Below are positions 9,142 through 20,200 of a stretch of DNA of 64,000 nucleotides, one piece after another; position 1 is the first letter of the stretch; each line of letters begins with the position of its first letter. The stretch is from Agaribacillus aureus (lineage in GTDB: Bacteria; Bacteroidota; Bacteroidia; Cytophagales; Cyclobacteriaceae). The stretch spans positions 62,001 through 126,000 of the forward strand of contig JAUJEB010000002.1 of NCBI GenBank assembly GCA_030442055.1. Reading direction: 5' to 3'. The position numbers and the translations under genes are program-made. The notes under the pieces were generated by a model. It was not told the DNA's origin. It saw only the letters and a program-made list of their open reading frames with translations, and did no database searches.

Positions 9142-11763
9142 TTGAAAAAAAAGATAGCAATACCGCCACACTTTGCCACGCGACTACTTACATGGTTTAT
9201 TCGTGATGACCTGGCCGAAGGCGTGCTTGGCGACCTGGAAGAAAAATTTTTACAGGTGGCTGAAGAAAGGTCTCTTTTTCTGGCCCGCATTAGCTACTGG
9301 TACGAAGTGGTAAATTATATGAGGCCGTTTGCTATAAGAAAGTCAAAACATTTAAATCCTACCATTATGGTTCGTCACAACCTGCTGTTAACAATCAGGA
9401 ATTTTAAAAAACACAGAAGCCAGTTCATCATAAACTTGGCCGGTTTGTCTTCTGGAATTGCCTGTGTGCTTTTTATTTTTCTATGGGTGACCCATGAGTT
9501 TCAGGTCGAAGGATTCCATGAAAAGGAAGATCGGTTGTACCAGCTCCTGGGAAATCATTCGCAAGCCAATGGAATTGCTACGCATTACGGCGTACCGGCG
9601 GATTTCCTTGAAGCCATTCAGTCGGAAGTGCCCGAGGTGGCCCACACAATCGCCTGGGCTCCTACCGGGGAAGTCAGCGTATCGGTAGATGGAAATTACC
9701 ATAAAACTGAGGGCCTATTTGCCAGTAAGGACTTTTTTGATGGTTTTTCCTATCGATTACTAAAAGGTGATCCCGCAACGATGCTTTCTACTAAATCCGG
9801 GATTGTCATTACCCAGTCACTTTCAGATCGTCTTTTTAAAGGTGCCGACCCCATCGGGAAGGCAATGGAGTGGCATTTCAGCGGCATATCCCAAAGCTTA
9901 GTGGTTACCGGGATTGTAGAGGTACCCAAAAATACTGATAACAAGTTTGACTACCTGATGTCCTGGGATTACTATTTTGACGATTTAATGCAATACAGGG
10001 GATGGAGCGAGCATAACGCATTGATCACCGTCGTACTGGATGCCGAATTTTCAAAGAATATCGAGGCTGTAAAGATGGTGACCTCAAAGATCAACGAGGT
10101 ATTTAAGGTCAGGTCATCCGTGTTCCAGGACGATTTTGCCAAAGAAGGAGACGAAAATAAATTGGAGTTTATGCTTCAAAAATATGCCGACCTGTATTTG
10201 TATGATAACTACGAAAATGGTAAAGTAGCGGGAGGACGGATACAATATGTTCACCTGTTCATTTTAATCGGTATTTTTATTCTCTTCATTGCCAGTATCA
10301 ATTTCATCAACCTGTCTACGGCTAAGGCTATAGGTCGAACCAGAGAAATTGGCGTAAAGAAATCATTCGGAGCTTCCAGGGGGTCGCTGGTTGGACAATA
10401 CCTGATGGAATCAGTGCTTTTAAGTCTGCTTTCGTTGGCTGTTGCCATCATGATGGTTTGGTCTCTGCTTCCCTATTTTAACACCATGATACAAAAAGAC
10501 CTCACCATTGGCCTGAATATGGAAACGATCCTGATGGCACTATCGATCATTTTACTGGTGGGGATTGTGGCGGGTAGCTATCCGGCGTTTTACTTATCCA
10601 GGCTTAAAGTATTGACAGTACTAAAAGGAAAACTCGGAGGTAAAGCAGGCGGCGCCTGGGGGCGAAAGACATTGGTGGTTTTTCAGTTTACCTTATCAAT
10701 TATTCTGATCGCATCAGTCATGGTAGTGTTTTACCAGATGGATTATGTTATGCATAAAAATCTGGGCTATGACCGTGATAACCTCATTTATTTCAAACGG
10801 GAAGGGAAGCTGATGGAAAATCATCAGGCGTTTATTGAGGAAGTTAAAAAACTGCCAGGTATTTCAGGAGCTACGCTCACACAATTCAGAGCAGGTTTCT
10901 ATAACTGGACGGAAGGCGTAGATTGGCCGGGAAAAACAGCGGAAAACAGCGTACAATTTCAGCAATTCTTTTCGGGAATAGGGCAGATTGAGATGATGGG
11001 GCTAGAAATTCTGGAGGGGCGTGGCTTTTCCAGCGATTTTAATGAAGAGCAGAGCGTTATTTTTAATGAGACAGCCATCGCAGCCATGGGATTGAAGGAT
11101 CCGGTTGGTAAAACCATCAGGCATTATTCCGGGGAAAAGAAAATCATCGGTGTTGTCAAGGACTTCAATCCCCTGTCTTTGCGCGACAAAATAAGGCCCA
11201 TGGTTTACTTAATTAACCCTGACAGGGCCAACTATGTCCTGGCCAAACTAAATAAGGGTATGGAACTGGCAACGATCAGGAAACTGGAAGCGCTGCATGA
11301 CACATTTAATCCCGGGTATATCTTTGAGCCTAAATTTGTGGACCAGGACTACCAACAACTTTATGAATCTGAAAAGCAAATATCCAGGCTATCAAGCCTC
11401 TTTGCCGCATTGGCCATTTTTATCTCCTGTTTAGGGCTCTACGGCCTGATCTCCTTCACCACCGAGCGTAGAATAAAAGAGATTGGCATACGCAAAGTCT
11501 TGGGTTCAAGCGCTTTTGGCATTGTTTACCTGCTATCGGTTGATTTTTCCAAAATGGTTTTAGTTGCTGCCGTGATTGCCCTTCCCATCAGCTATCTGGC
11601 AACATCCAGCTGGCTGGAAAACTTTGCTTATCATGTGGATCTGCCATGGTGGATCTTCCTGGTGGCCGGGTTAGGCGCATTTCTTATTGCCTGGTTGACA
11701 GTCGGTTCCCAAGCCTACAAATCAGCCAGAATCAACCCGGCAAAATGCCTGAAAGAGGATTGA
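9142..11763 (+). CDS. ABC transporter permease, FtsX/MacB type with N-terminal prefix domain
   Basis: The 873-residue protein begins with a short cytoplasmic prefix domain (about residues 1-70: PPHFATRLLTWFIRDD, GDLEEKF, VVNYMRPF), known to accompany PadR-linked permeases. It is followed by two MacB-like units: helix, periplasmic domain, then FtsX three-helix block (INFINLSTAKAIGRTREIGVKK near residue 390 and the EIGIRKVLG repeat near residue 780). The start is a TTG at 9142, needed to include the prefix domain. No ATPase gene is adjacent; an ATPase encoded elsewhere must be assumed. The substrate is unknown. Members of this group may act as mechanotransmission or lipoprotein/peptide export systems. 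Confidence 0.88.
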   Translation: MKKKIAIPPHFATRLLTWFIRDDLAEGVLGDLEEKFLQVAEERSLFLARISYWYEVVNYMRPFAIRKSKHLNPTIMVRHNLLLTIRNFKKHRSQFIINLAGLSSGIACVLFIFLWVTHEFQVEGFHEKEDRLYQLLGNHSQANGIATHYGVPADFLEAIQSEVPEVAHTIAWAPTGEVSVSVDGNYHKTEGLFASKDFFDGFSYRLLKGDPATMLSTKSGIVITQSLSDRLFKGADPIGKAMEWHFSGISQSLVVTGIVEVPKNTDNKFDYLMSWDYYFDDLMQYRGWSEHNALITVVLDAEFSKNIEAVKMVTSKINEVFKVRSSVFQDDFAKEGDENKLEFMLQKYADLYLYDNYENGKVAGGRIQYVHLFILIGIFILFIASINFINLSTAKAIGRTREIGVKKSFGASRGSLVGQYLMESVLLSLLSLAVAIMMVWSLLPYFNTMIQKDLTIGLNMETILMALSIILLVGIVAGSYPAFYLSRLKVLTVLKGKLGGKAGGAWGRKTLVVFQFTLSIILIASVMVVFYQMDYVMHKNLGYDRDNLIYFKREGKLMENHQAFIEEVKKLPGISGATLTQFRAGFYNWTEGVDWPGKTAENSVQFQQFFSGIGQIEMMGLEILEGRGFSSDFNEEQSVIFNETAIAAMGLKDPVGKTIRHYSGEKKIIGVVKDFNPLSLRDKIRPMVYLINPDRANYVLAKLNKGMELATIRKLEALHDTFNPGYIFEPKFVDQDYQQLYESEKQISRLSSLFAALAIFISCLGLYGLISFTTERRIKEIGIRKVLGSSAFGIVYLLSVDFSKMVLVAAVIALPISYLATSSWLENFAYHVDLPWWIFLVAGLGAFLIAWLTVGSQAYKSARINPAKCLKED

Positions 11764-12108
11764 GATTTCTATAACAAAATAATGTTAATTGGGCGTTTTT
11801 GAATGCATCAATATTGAATAAACATGTGATTGTCCAATTTAATCATTATTGTATTTGCTTGATAACAAAGATTGCGTATTTTAGAAGCCCTCATTTACAG
11901 TGAAAATTCTTACTATAAAAAGCCTATGTTGAATTATTAAATTCAATTTATGGGCTATAAGAATTTGCAGTTAGATGCACAGATTGAGAGGTAAAAAAGT
12001 CTCAATCCAATCAAATCCCCCATTAAATTAAATTTCATGATTTACTTGGAAGAGGTGTTTTCCGCCATGCCTGAAACGAGTTAGTCCATGAAATATTTAA
12101 AATAGTCT
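11764..12108. other. Gene-free stretch with two hairpins
   Basis: No gene is supported. A 35-nt imperfect hairpin lies around 11921-11956 (AGCC..TTGAATT / AATTCAA..GGCT). A second stem, ATTGAGA (11983-11989) with TCTCAAT (12000-12006), follows. They could end transcription of the permease gene, but neither has a clean T-tract. Confidence 0.4.
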
Positions 12109-12146
12109 GGATCACGTATTTAATGGATTAAAAGATGACACGGATG
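12109..12146 (+). repeat. Left inverted repeat flanking the GxxExxY gene
   Basis: The segment holds GGATCACGTATTTAATGGA followed, after a short insert, by GATGACACGGATG. The reverse complement of 12551-12580 reads nearly the same. The inner 13 bp (12134-12146) are a perfect match, and they contain the first ATG codons of the GxxExxY gene. Confidence 0.7.
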
Positions 12147-12524
12147 ACTGAGAAACTAAAATATAGGGATATTACAGAGAAGATTATTGGAGCGTCTTTT
12201 GACGCACACAGCTTTTTGGGCAATGGGTTCCAGGAGGTAATTTATCAAAGGGCTTTGGCATATGAGCTGCGTAGAAGAGATCTGGCATTTGCGCGAGAAA
12301 TCGAACAGGATATTTATTACAAGGATTTACCTGATCCGATAGGCACCAGAAGAGCCGATTTTATTGTTGAAAATAAAGTGTTGGTTGAACTTAAAGCGAA
12401 AATACAGTTGGAAGACGCGCACCTGGCACAAACATTGAATTACTTAAAAGTGTACCAGCTTGAAGTAGGGCTGTTAATCAACTTCGGCAGTAAAAGCCTT
12501 ACCTTCAAAAGATTAGTATTATGA
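12135..12524 (+). CDS. GxxExxY protein (PD-(D/E)XK-like fold, unknown role)
   Basis: The 129-residue product matches the GxxExxY family: LKYRDITEKIIGASFDAH, the naming motif G-F-Q-E-V-I-Y near residue 34, and RRADFIVENKVLVELKA, which has the D...E-x-K spacing of PD-(D/E)XK nucleases. The family is widespread in Bacteroidota, often as scattered single copies, and its function is unknown. Either ATG at 12135 or 12144 could start it, and both lie inside the left arm of a flanking inverted repeat. The combination of a lone nuclease-like gene and terminal repeats resembles a mobile cassette, though I see no target-site duplication with confidence. Confidence 0.85.
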   Translation: MTRMTEKLKYRDITEKIIGASFDAHSFLGNGFQEVIYQRALAYELRRRDLAFAREIEQDIYYKDLPDPIGTRRADFIVENKVLVELKAKIQLEDAHLAQTLNYLKVYQLEVGLLINFGSKSLTFKRLVL

Positions 12525-12550
12525 CCTTAAAAGCATAATATAATCAGTGC

Positions 12551-12580
12551 CATCCGTGTCATCCACTAAATCCGTGACCC
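12551..12580 (-). repeat. Right inverted repeat flanking the GxxExxY gene
   Basis: CATCCGTGTCATC (12551-12563) is the perfect reverse complement of 12134-12146. The following bases to CCGTGACCC extend the match imperfectly, pairing with the outer part of the left repeat. It lies 26 bp after the stop codon. Confidence 0.7.
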
Positions 12581-12648
12581 AGCTTATTGCATGCCACCAT
12601 AATTATTTTTATCTTTTATAGGCCAATGCATAAAACTTATTTTTTACA

Positions 12649-15600
12649 ATGAGCTACGGGAATAATTGTATTATTTTTAGAGCCATGCCAGCTATTTTCT
12701 GTGTTTTGGTTACATGGTTTGGCGTGTTCGGCCAAAGTGATGAAATCCAGTTTTCCCGTTATACTACCCTGGAGGGCTTGTCTGAAAACTATGTCAACTG
12801 TATATTTCAGGACTCACGCGGTTTTATTTGGATTGGTACCAATGACGGTCTTAACAGGTTTGATGGGTATAATTTTAAAATTTACCGTTTTCGACCGGAT
12901 CATCCGCAGGGAATCAGCAGTAATCTGATTCTCTCTTTGGCGGAAGACAGTAAGGGAAATCTGTGGATTGGAACAACCAATGAAGGTATCTCGCAGCTGG
13001 ACGTGGAGAAGGAACAATTCACGCATTATAAAAATACAGATGACTTCCCTAACCGTGTAACCAAAAATTCAGCGCGTTCTCTGCTGATCGATCACAATGA
13101 CAATATATGGTTTGGCAATGCAATCGGGTTAAATTTTATCAAAAGACCGCAGCCTCAATCGGAATCAGAGCCACGTTGGTTTGCCGAAAAAACGGTCTTT
13201 GGCAAGGGCGTTAACGATGTCAGGACGTTGGTCACTGATGGCAAGAATATTTGGGCAGGTGGCCGGTTAGGCCTTTTTTTGCTTACCACTGATATCGATC
13301 AGACTCCTTTGCCAGCCGTACCAGTTGAATTGACAGAAAACCGACAGAAAAATCAGAACAACCTGGTCATGGGTGCCGTGCCTTTGGATGATGGCTTAAT
13401 TGTCGCTTACGGCCATGGTATTTTCAGGTATAAATTTACCGATTCTTCCAGGTCGGCAGGGGTGTTTAACAGGATTTCCTATCTTTTTTGTAATACCATA
13501 TTAATGGATAAAGACAGCGCGTTATGGTGCGGAAATAATGAGGGGTTGTATAAGTTGATACTCAGCAAGGACAAATCCAGTATCTTAAAGACGACCCAAT
13601 ATACTAGCAGCGAAGGCGAAAATAGTCTTGGCAATAACGTTATCACCAGCTTATTTCAGGACAAATCCGGATTGATATGGATCGGTACCAACGGTAGCGG
13701 TGTAAGTGTATTAAACACTAACAAAAAGAAGTTCCGGCATTATACAAATACCGAAAATACCGGATCTATTTCAGCTAATATCATTCGGTCTATCTACGAA
13801 GACCGGGACCATAATCTCTACATTGGAACCAACCGTGGCGTGGTAAATTTCCTGCCTGATACGGCAAGGAATAATTATCAGACAGGTTTTAAGCGATTTG
13901 GCTTACATGTTACACCAGGCGATTACCAGGAAATTTATTGTTTTGCCGAAACGACCGAAGGAACCCATCAAAAGACCATCTGGATCGGCGCTGGATTTCC
14001 GAGGACGATGTCTTCTATTCCCTTCCGTGAACTTATTAAAGGAAGTCAAACATTTGCAACGCATAACATGCCGGATAATCAAATACATGCGCTGTTACGG
14101 GATAAGGAAAACAATCTATGGGCAGGTACTTATCTGGATGGCTTATACAAAATCTCCGGGCTGGGACAAAAACAGGTGTATGCGCATTTCCAGGCAGATG
14201 GAAAGGGTGCCATTGGCTCCAATATTATCCGCAGCATTCATGAAGATATGTTTGGAAACCTCTGGTTCGGCACGGGCAACGGCTTAAGTAAATTGCCAAA
14301 AGGAGAGAAACACAAAGATAACCCGAGGATAATCACGTATACCCATCGACTGCAGGATTCGACATCGCTGAGCCATAACTATATCTTACCCATCTATGAG
14401 AGCATCACAGGGCAAATATGGGTAGGCACCATGGGTGGGGGATTGAATAAAGTAATCAAGGGAGATAAATCAGATAACGATACGTTTGTTTCTTATGGTA
14501 GCAAGGATGGTTTCCCAAATGATGTGATCAAAGGCATTTTGGAAGATGACAGGGGCAATTTATGGGTATCCAGCAACAAAGGCATCTCCAAATTTAATCC
14601 CACCACCGGTGACATAAAAAACTATGACATTTTCGACGGGCTTCAGGATTTCGAGTTTATGGAACTGGCTGCCTGTAAAAGACATGACGGAGAAATGCTG
14701 TTTGGAGGTATCAATGGCTTTAATGCCTTTTATCCGGACCAGATCGTGGACGACACATCCAGCGTCAGGATTGTGTTAACTGATTTTCAGCTATCACACC
14801 AGTCGGTTGGCGTAGGGGAAAGCGTAAACGGCAATGTAGTGCTGGAACGTTCCATCACAGCCACCAGCCAGATATTCCTTTCGCACGATCAGAACAGTTT
14901 TGCCATTACCTTTGCCGCTTTGCATTATGCCGCTCCGATGAAAAATCAATATGCTTATAAACTGGAGGGATTTGATAAGCAATGGATTAAAGTAAATGCC
15001 AACAACAGAATCGCCAAATATACTAACCTGGGCTCCGGCGATTATATTTTTAAAGTAAAGGCAACCAACAATGATGGCATCTGGACCGATATCCCCAAGA
15101 CACTACATATAGCCATAGCCAAGCCCATCTATCTCACCGCCTGGGCATTACTCTTTTATGCTTTTCTGTTCCTGGCCTTCCTTTGGTTTTTAAGGCGTTA
15201 TTCTATCATTCGCAATAATAAAAAGAACGAATTGCTGATGGCCCGGTTTGAGAAAGAGAAACTGGATGAATTGACCAGGTTGAAATTTACTTTTTTTACC
15301 AACATATCGCATGAATTCAAAACCCCGCTGGCCCTCATCATCGGCTACCATGAAAAGCTGCAAAAGAGCTGGAGCACCCTGTCCAAGACAAAAATAAAAA
15401 CCGACCTCGATATCATAAACAGAAATGCCAATGTCTTATTGCGACTCATTAATCAGCTGATGGATTTCAGAAAGTTAGAACAGGGTAAGATGACAGTAAT
15501 GGCAGAAGAAGACAACGTTACCGAATTCATTGCGCAGATCCAGGAATCTTTTCACGTATTGCTGGCGAGGAAACGGATCCAAGCCAGCTTCAAGGTTTCT

Positions 15601-16866
15601 GATGAAAACATCCTATTGTATTTTGACAAGGATAAAATGGAAAAAATAATTTATAACCTTCTTTCCAATGCGGTGAAATATACGCCTGAAGACGGAACCA
15701 TAGAAACCGCCATCTCCATGGAAGAGGACCAGGTGAAGATTAAAATCACAGACACGGGTATTGGAATTCCCAAGGAAATGCAACGTCATCTGTTCGAGCG
15801 GTTTTACCAGGGATCAGCTTTCAGGCATACACTGGCAGGAAACTTGTCAGGCACCGGTATTGGGTTGTCTCTTTCCAAGGAATTGGTAGAGATCCAGGGA
15901 GGTACGATTAATTTTACCAGCAGGGAAGGAAGTGGAACCAGCTTCTCTCTCACATTTCCTCTGGGCAGGGCACACTTAAACGAGGATCAGATATTGACTC
16001 GGAATCAGGATGCGGCACCTGTTGTGGAAAAAGTCCGCCTGACTTACGAAGATGTTCTGCCAATTGGCGCCCCAACCAGGGAGAAATCAACAACACGCGC
16101 AAAGACCAATTTGAAAATTCTGATTGTCGATGATAATATTGAGATCAGAAATCTGGTAAGTGACGGGCTGGCGGCAGATTTTCTCACGGTAGAAGCGCAA
16201 AACGGTGCCACCGCTTTTGATATATGCCTTGCTGAGCATCCCGACTTGATTGTCAGCGATATTATGATGCCGATCATGGACGGGTACGAACTGTGCCATA
16301 AGATCAAAAATGATCACCGAACGAGCCACATTCCCATAATACTACTTACGGCAAAAGATTCAGCGGAAGGGCGCATAAGGGGTTATACAGAGGGCGCTGA
16401 TGGATATATCGGTAAACCTTTTAACCTGAAAGAATTGAACGCCCATATTCAGTCGGTGATCGATTCAAGAAATAAAATAAGACAAAGATTCCAGGAAAAG
16501 ATCAAAATCGATCCGGGCGAGCTGGCCATTTCCAACCTCGATAAAAAATTCATGATTCAAATAACCCGGTACGTAGAAAATAACTTGGCTGAGCCGGACC
16601 TGTCGGTGGAGCAATTGGTCAATCATTTCAAAATCTCCGATGTTACCCTCAATAAAAAATTAAAGTCTCTGACCGGCAAGACGGCCAATAGCTTTATCAG
16701 ATCAATGCGTTTGAAACGCGCCATGCATCTTTTACGGAATGAACCTTTGACAGTCTCCGAAGTAACTTACAAAGTTGGCTTTAATGACCTGAAATATTTC
16801 AGAGAATGTTTCAAAAAGGAATACGACATTAACCCAAGCGAATACCAGCGAAAAGTGACAAATTGA
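12649..16866 (+). CDS. Hybrid two-component system sensor/regulator (HTCS)
   Basis: The 1405-residue one-protein signalling system has, in order: a signal/anchor segment ending VFGQ (residues about 12-30); periplasmic two-component propeller repeats to about 670 (repeated D-x-x-G-x-[LI]-W-[IV]-G-[TS]); a Y_Y_Y domain (about 745-825, YAYKLEGFDKQW); one TM helix near 828-848; HisKA with the phospho-His in NISHEFKTP (about 888); HATPase with NLLSNAVKYTPEDG near 1003; a receiver domain with the phospho-Asp in IVSDIMMPIMDG (about 1204); and an AraC-type DNA-binding domain (about 1290-1405). Such proteins sense oligosaccharides in the periplasm and switch on glycan-use genes. The gene directly downstream encodes a large secreted putative glycosidase, the likeliest target. 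An internal start at 12685 is also possible. Confidence 0.95.
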   Translation: MSYGNNCIIFRAMPAIFCVLVTWFGVFGQSDEIQFSRYTTLEGLSENYVNCIFQDSRGFIWIGTNDGLNRFDGYNFKIYRFRPDHPQGISSNLILSLAEDSKGNLWIGTTNEGISQLDVEKEQFTHYKNTDDFPNRVTKNSARSLLIDHNDNIWFGNAIGLNFIKRPQPQSESEPRWFAEKTVFGKGVNDVRTLVTDGKNIWAGGRLGLFLLTTDIDQTPLPAVPVELTENRQKNQNNLVMGAVPLDDGLIVAYGHGIFRYKFTDSSRSAGVFNRISYLFCNTILMDKDSALWCGNNEGLYKLILSKDKSSILKTTQYTSSEGENSLGNNVITSLFQDKSGLIWIGTNGSGVSVLNTNKKKFRHYTNTENTGSISANIIRSIYEDRDHNLYIGTNRGVVNFLPDTARNNYQTGFKRFGLHVTPGDYQEIYCFAETTEGTHQKTIWIGAGFPRTMSSIPFRELIKGSQTFATHNMPDNQIHALLRDKENNLWAGTYLDGLYKISGLGQKQVYAHFQADGKGAIGSNIIRSIHEDMFGNLWFGTGNGLSKLPKGEKHKDNPRIITYTHRLQDSTSLSHNYILPIYESITGQIWVGTMGGGLNKVIKGDKSDNDTFVSYGSKDGFPNDVIKGILEDDRGNLWVSSNKGISKFNPTTGDIKNYDIFDGLQDFEFMELAACKRHDGEMLFGGINGFNAFYPDQIVDDTSSVRIVLTDFQLSHQSVGVGESVNGNVVLERSITATSQIFLSHDQNSFAITFAALHYAAPMKNQYAYKLEGFDKQWIKVNANNRIAKYTNLGSGDYIFKVKATNNDGIWTDIPKTLHIAIAKPIYLTAWALLFYAFLFLAFLWFLRRYSIIRNNKKNELLMARFEKEKLDELTRLKFTFFTNISHEFKTPLALIIGYHEKLQKSWSTLSKTKIKTDLDIINRNANVLLRLINQLMDFRKLEQGKMTVMAEEDNVTEFIAQIQESFHVLLARKRIQASFKVSDENILLYFDKDKMEKIIYNLLSNAVKYTPEDGTIETAISMEEDQVKIKITDTGIGIPKEMQRHLFERFYQGSAFRHTLAGNLSGTGIGLSLSKELVEIQGGTINFTSREGSGTSFSLTFPLGRAHLNEDQILTRNQDAAPVVEKVRLTYEDVLPIGAPTREKSTTRAKTNLKILIVDDNIEIRNLVSDGLAADFLTVEAQNGATAFDICLAEHPDLIVSDIMMPIMDGYELCHKIKNDHRTSHIPIILLTAKDSAEGRIRGYTEGADGYIGKPFNLKELNAHIQSVIDSRNKIRQRFQEKIKIDPGELAISNLDKKFMIQITRYVENNLAEPDLSVEQLVNHFKISDVTLNKKLKSLTGKTANSFIRSMRLKRAMHLLRNEPLTVSEVTYKVGFNDLKYFRECFKKEYDINPSEYQRKVTN

Positions 16867-17074
16867 CCAAAAACCTCTTTAAGGTGGTGTTGGTTTTTTA
16901 CCAGCTTTGGAAATACACCCCAAATCTTTGGATTTACCACTCATAGGCAAAAAAGCGGATAGGTACCTTTAGTACAGAGAAAAGCCTCAATACCCGGTTG
17001 AAATATTTATTAAGTCCTTCAACTGTCTGCGCTTGTCTCGATTTTTAAAACTAGAGAAACCAAAACTTAATGCT

Positions 17075-17188
17075 ATGAGAAAATTTATCTTCTTTCTATC
17101 CATGCTGGTACTTTTTCAACCTTGTGTTTTCCCCACCGACACCACCGTCCGGAAAGGGTTGGGTGGAAGTACCAGAACTTACCGATGA
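17075..17188 (+). pseudogene. Short signal-peptide ORF, possible frameshifted remnant
   Basis: A 37-codon reading frame starts with a convincing signal-peptide shape (MRKFIFFLSMLVLFQPCVF then PTDTTVRKG). Near position 17150 a neighbouring frame takes over with a protein-like sequence, GWVEVPELTDDFYSFK, ending at 17228 over the start of the next gene. The two halves together look like the N-terminus of a secreted protein broken by a one-base shift. It could also be a leader peptide of the DUF5060 gene. The rest of the 16867-17217 gap holds nothing I recognise. Confidence 0.3.
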
Positions 17189-17217
17189 TTTTTATTCTTT
17201 TAAAACAACCAACTATC

Positions 17218-20200
17218 ATGAAACATAACAAACTAACAATCAGTTTTTTATTGGTGCTTATGTGCTCCTTAACGGCCTATTCCCAAACCGTTAATGTTAC
17301 AGGTACCTTGCAGAAATGGCATAAAATTACCGTTTCCCTGACCTTGCCGGGAGGCAATTTGACAGAAACGGCTAACACCTTCAGAAACACAAGAATGGAT
17401 GTTATTTTCAACAGGCCCGGTGGTGGCAGTATTCGCGTACCGGGTTTTTTCGCCGCGGACGGCGATGCGGCCAATACCAATGCGACCCAAGGCAAGGTCC
17501 TTAAAGCCTATCTGCGACCCGACCAAACGGGGACCTGGACCTACAGGGTGCTGTATTATACGGGCACCGATGTGTCCATCAGCACCGTAGGCAGTTTGCC
17601 ATCGCCTGTCCACGACCTCACGGGTACGGTTGGCAATGTCACCGCTTCCAACAAAACAGCCCCTGACTTCCGGTCCAAAGGGCGCTTGCAATACCAGACG
17701 ACCGGCACTGACAATGAACGGCGGTATCTCCAATTTGCCGAAACAGGAGAATACTTTCTGAAATTAGGACCTGATTCTCCCGAGAATTTATTGGATTACA
17801 ACGATTTTGATTTTGATGATACCAGGAATGGTTGTGCGTTGTGTACGCAACATTTCTTTAATCCCCACGCCGGCAATTTTAACAGCGGTGACCCTACCTG
17901 GGACGGCGGCAAGGGGCAGAACCTGATTGGTGCCCTTAATTATTTGAAAAACCAGCAGATGAATTCGATATCCATGTCGTTGTTCGGCGGAGATGATAAA
18001 AATGTTTTCCCATGGACCACGGTAAACAGCAAATTCATTTATGACGTTTCCAAGCTGGAGCAATGGGAAATTGTATTTGACCACGCCGAGAAGAGCGGAC
18101 TGTTGTTGCATTTTAAATTGGCGGAAAATGAAAATTGGAACGCGCTTAATACGACCACCCTCAATGTATATTACCGGGAAATGGTGGCGCGTTTCAGCCA
18201 TCACCTGGCTGTAGAATGGAATATTTCCGAAGAATATAGGGGTAGTGCATCTTCAGCTTTGCCACGCATTAATTGGTTGGCTTCTATTGACCCATGGCAA
18301 AATCACAGAGTAATTCATACCTACCCCGGAGAACACAGCAAGTACCAGGAATGGTTGAATTTGAATGCTAACCTAACCGGCGCTTCCATCCAAAGCCCTA
18401 ATACCAACAATTATAATCTGGTTTTTTCCGGACCAGCCGGAATCCTTACCTGGATAAACAATTCCAAAAACGATGGAACACCATGGGTGGTTGCCAGCGA
18501 TGAGCAGAATCCCGGAAGCACCGGCGTTTATACCTCCGAAGATATCAATAACAGCAATGTAACGGTACAAGCCCGTAAACGGGTACTTTGGAAAACACTA
18601 ATAGCCGGTGGTGCAGGTGTCATGTGGTACGGTGGGGGACAGGGTGATTTCAAGACAGAAAATTTTAATCGTTTCTCTACCCTGTTTAACTGGACCCGTT
18701 ACGCTATCCTGGATTTCTTTGAAGGGAACAACCTGGAATACTGGAAAATGGTGAATAGCGATAACCTGGTTTCTGGCTCTGGCAATCATTGCCTGGCAGA
18801 AGCTGGCCAGGCATATGCTATTTATCTTGAAAATGGCGGTTCGACCAATTTAAATCTTAATGGCCAATCGGGAACGTTTGACGTAAGGTGGTTTAACCCC
18901 AGGAGTGGCGGTGCCTTGTTAAATGGAAATGTCACCTCCGTAACCGGTGGGGGCACCAGGAGCCTTGGAAACCCACCTAATACTACTACCTCCGATTGGG
19001 CGATCCTGGTGACAGCTCAGACCGGTACTGATCCTGTCTCAGGTGTGAGTGTTTCACCTACCACTGTGTCACTGGCACAAGGACAAACCGCTAGCCTAAT
19101 CGCGACGGTTGCTCCTCCTACAGCCGCCAATAAAAGTGTGACCTGGTCATCTGACAATGCCGCCGTGGCTACCGTAAGCGCCAGCGGACTGGTTACCGCA
19201 TTGTCTCAGGGAAATGCTACCATTACCGTGACTACCGTTGATGGAGGCTTTACCGCCACCAGCGCTATCACCGTTACTGCAAGTTCCATCATAAATCTAA
19301 ACCCCACCAACGATGCCTACCTGCAGGGAAGTACGGCATTTAATAATGCGGATCTGAGGGTAGAAACGAATAACCGGGTAAGCTACCTGATGTTTGATCT
19401 AAGTGGTATTTCCGGTACTATTAATAGCGCTGAGTTAACACTGGCCGTAGGTTCTGACACAGGTAACGGGCCTATCAATGTCGACGAGGGCAACAGCAGC
19501 AACTGGACCGAAACAAATCTGTCAAACAGCAATAAACCAGCCTCCGCCGGTCAGCTGGGAACATTAAACACCACCTATGCTTCCAATCAGTCTTACACCT
19601 GGACCTTAAACGCCGCTGCTATTTCGGGTGGTGGCAACCTAAGCCTTATAGTTGCCCAAACCTCTGGTAATGATGTTTCTTTTGCTTCCAAGGAAAACGG
19701 AAACGCATCGAAAATACCGGTACTCACCTTAAATGTTTCAACCGGTAATACCAACGTACCGGTAACTGGTGTAAGCGTAACGCCCACCACACTGGCGTTG
19801 GAGGTTGGGCAAACAGGTAATTTGACCGCTACGATTGCGCCTGCCAATGCAACGGATCCATCCGTTAGTTGGAGCTCTGATAATACTGCCGTGGCCACCG
19901 TCAATGAAAGCGGGGTGGTTTCCGCAGTATCGGCTGGGACGGCAACCATTACGGCTACTACAACCGATGGTGGGTTTACCGACACGAGTGCCATCACGGT
20001 ATCTGATCCGCCATCGGGTGGTGATATAACATTGGGCAATAGCACCACAACTGACGCCACCCATGACGGCTGGAACTCGAATATGGTTATCAATGAATCG
20101 GACACTTATACCAACAACACCGGATCCAGCCAGCAATTACAGGTTGACGATTTTGTTTTCTACGCCTGGCGTGAAGCAGATCCTGTGACCCCTTTTATCG

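Noticed and set aside
12814-13026. Opposite-strand frames inside the HTCS gene
   Set aside because: Shadow of the strongly supported HTCS coding region.
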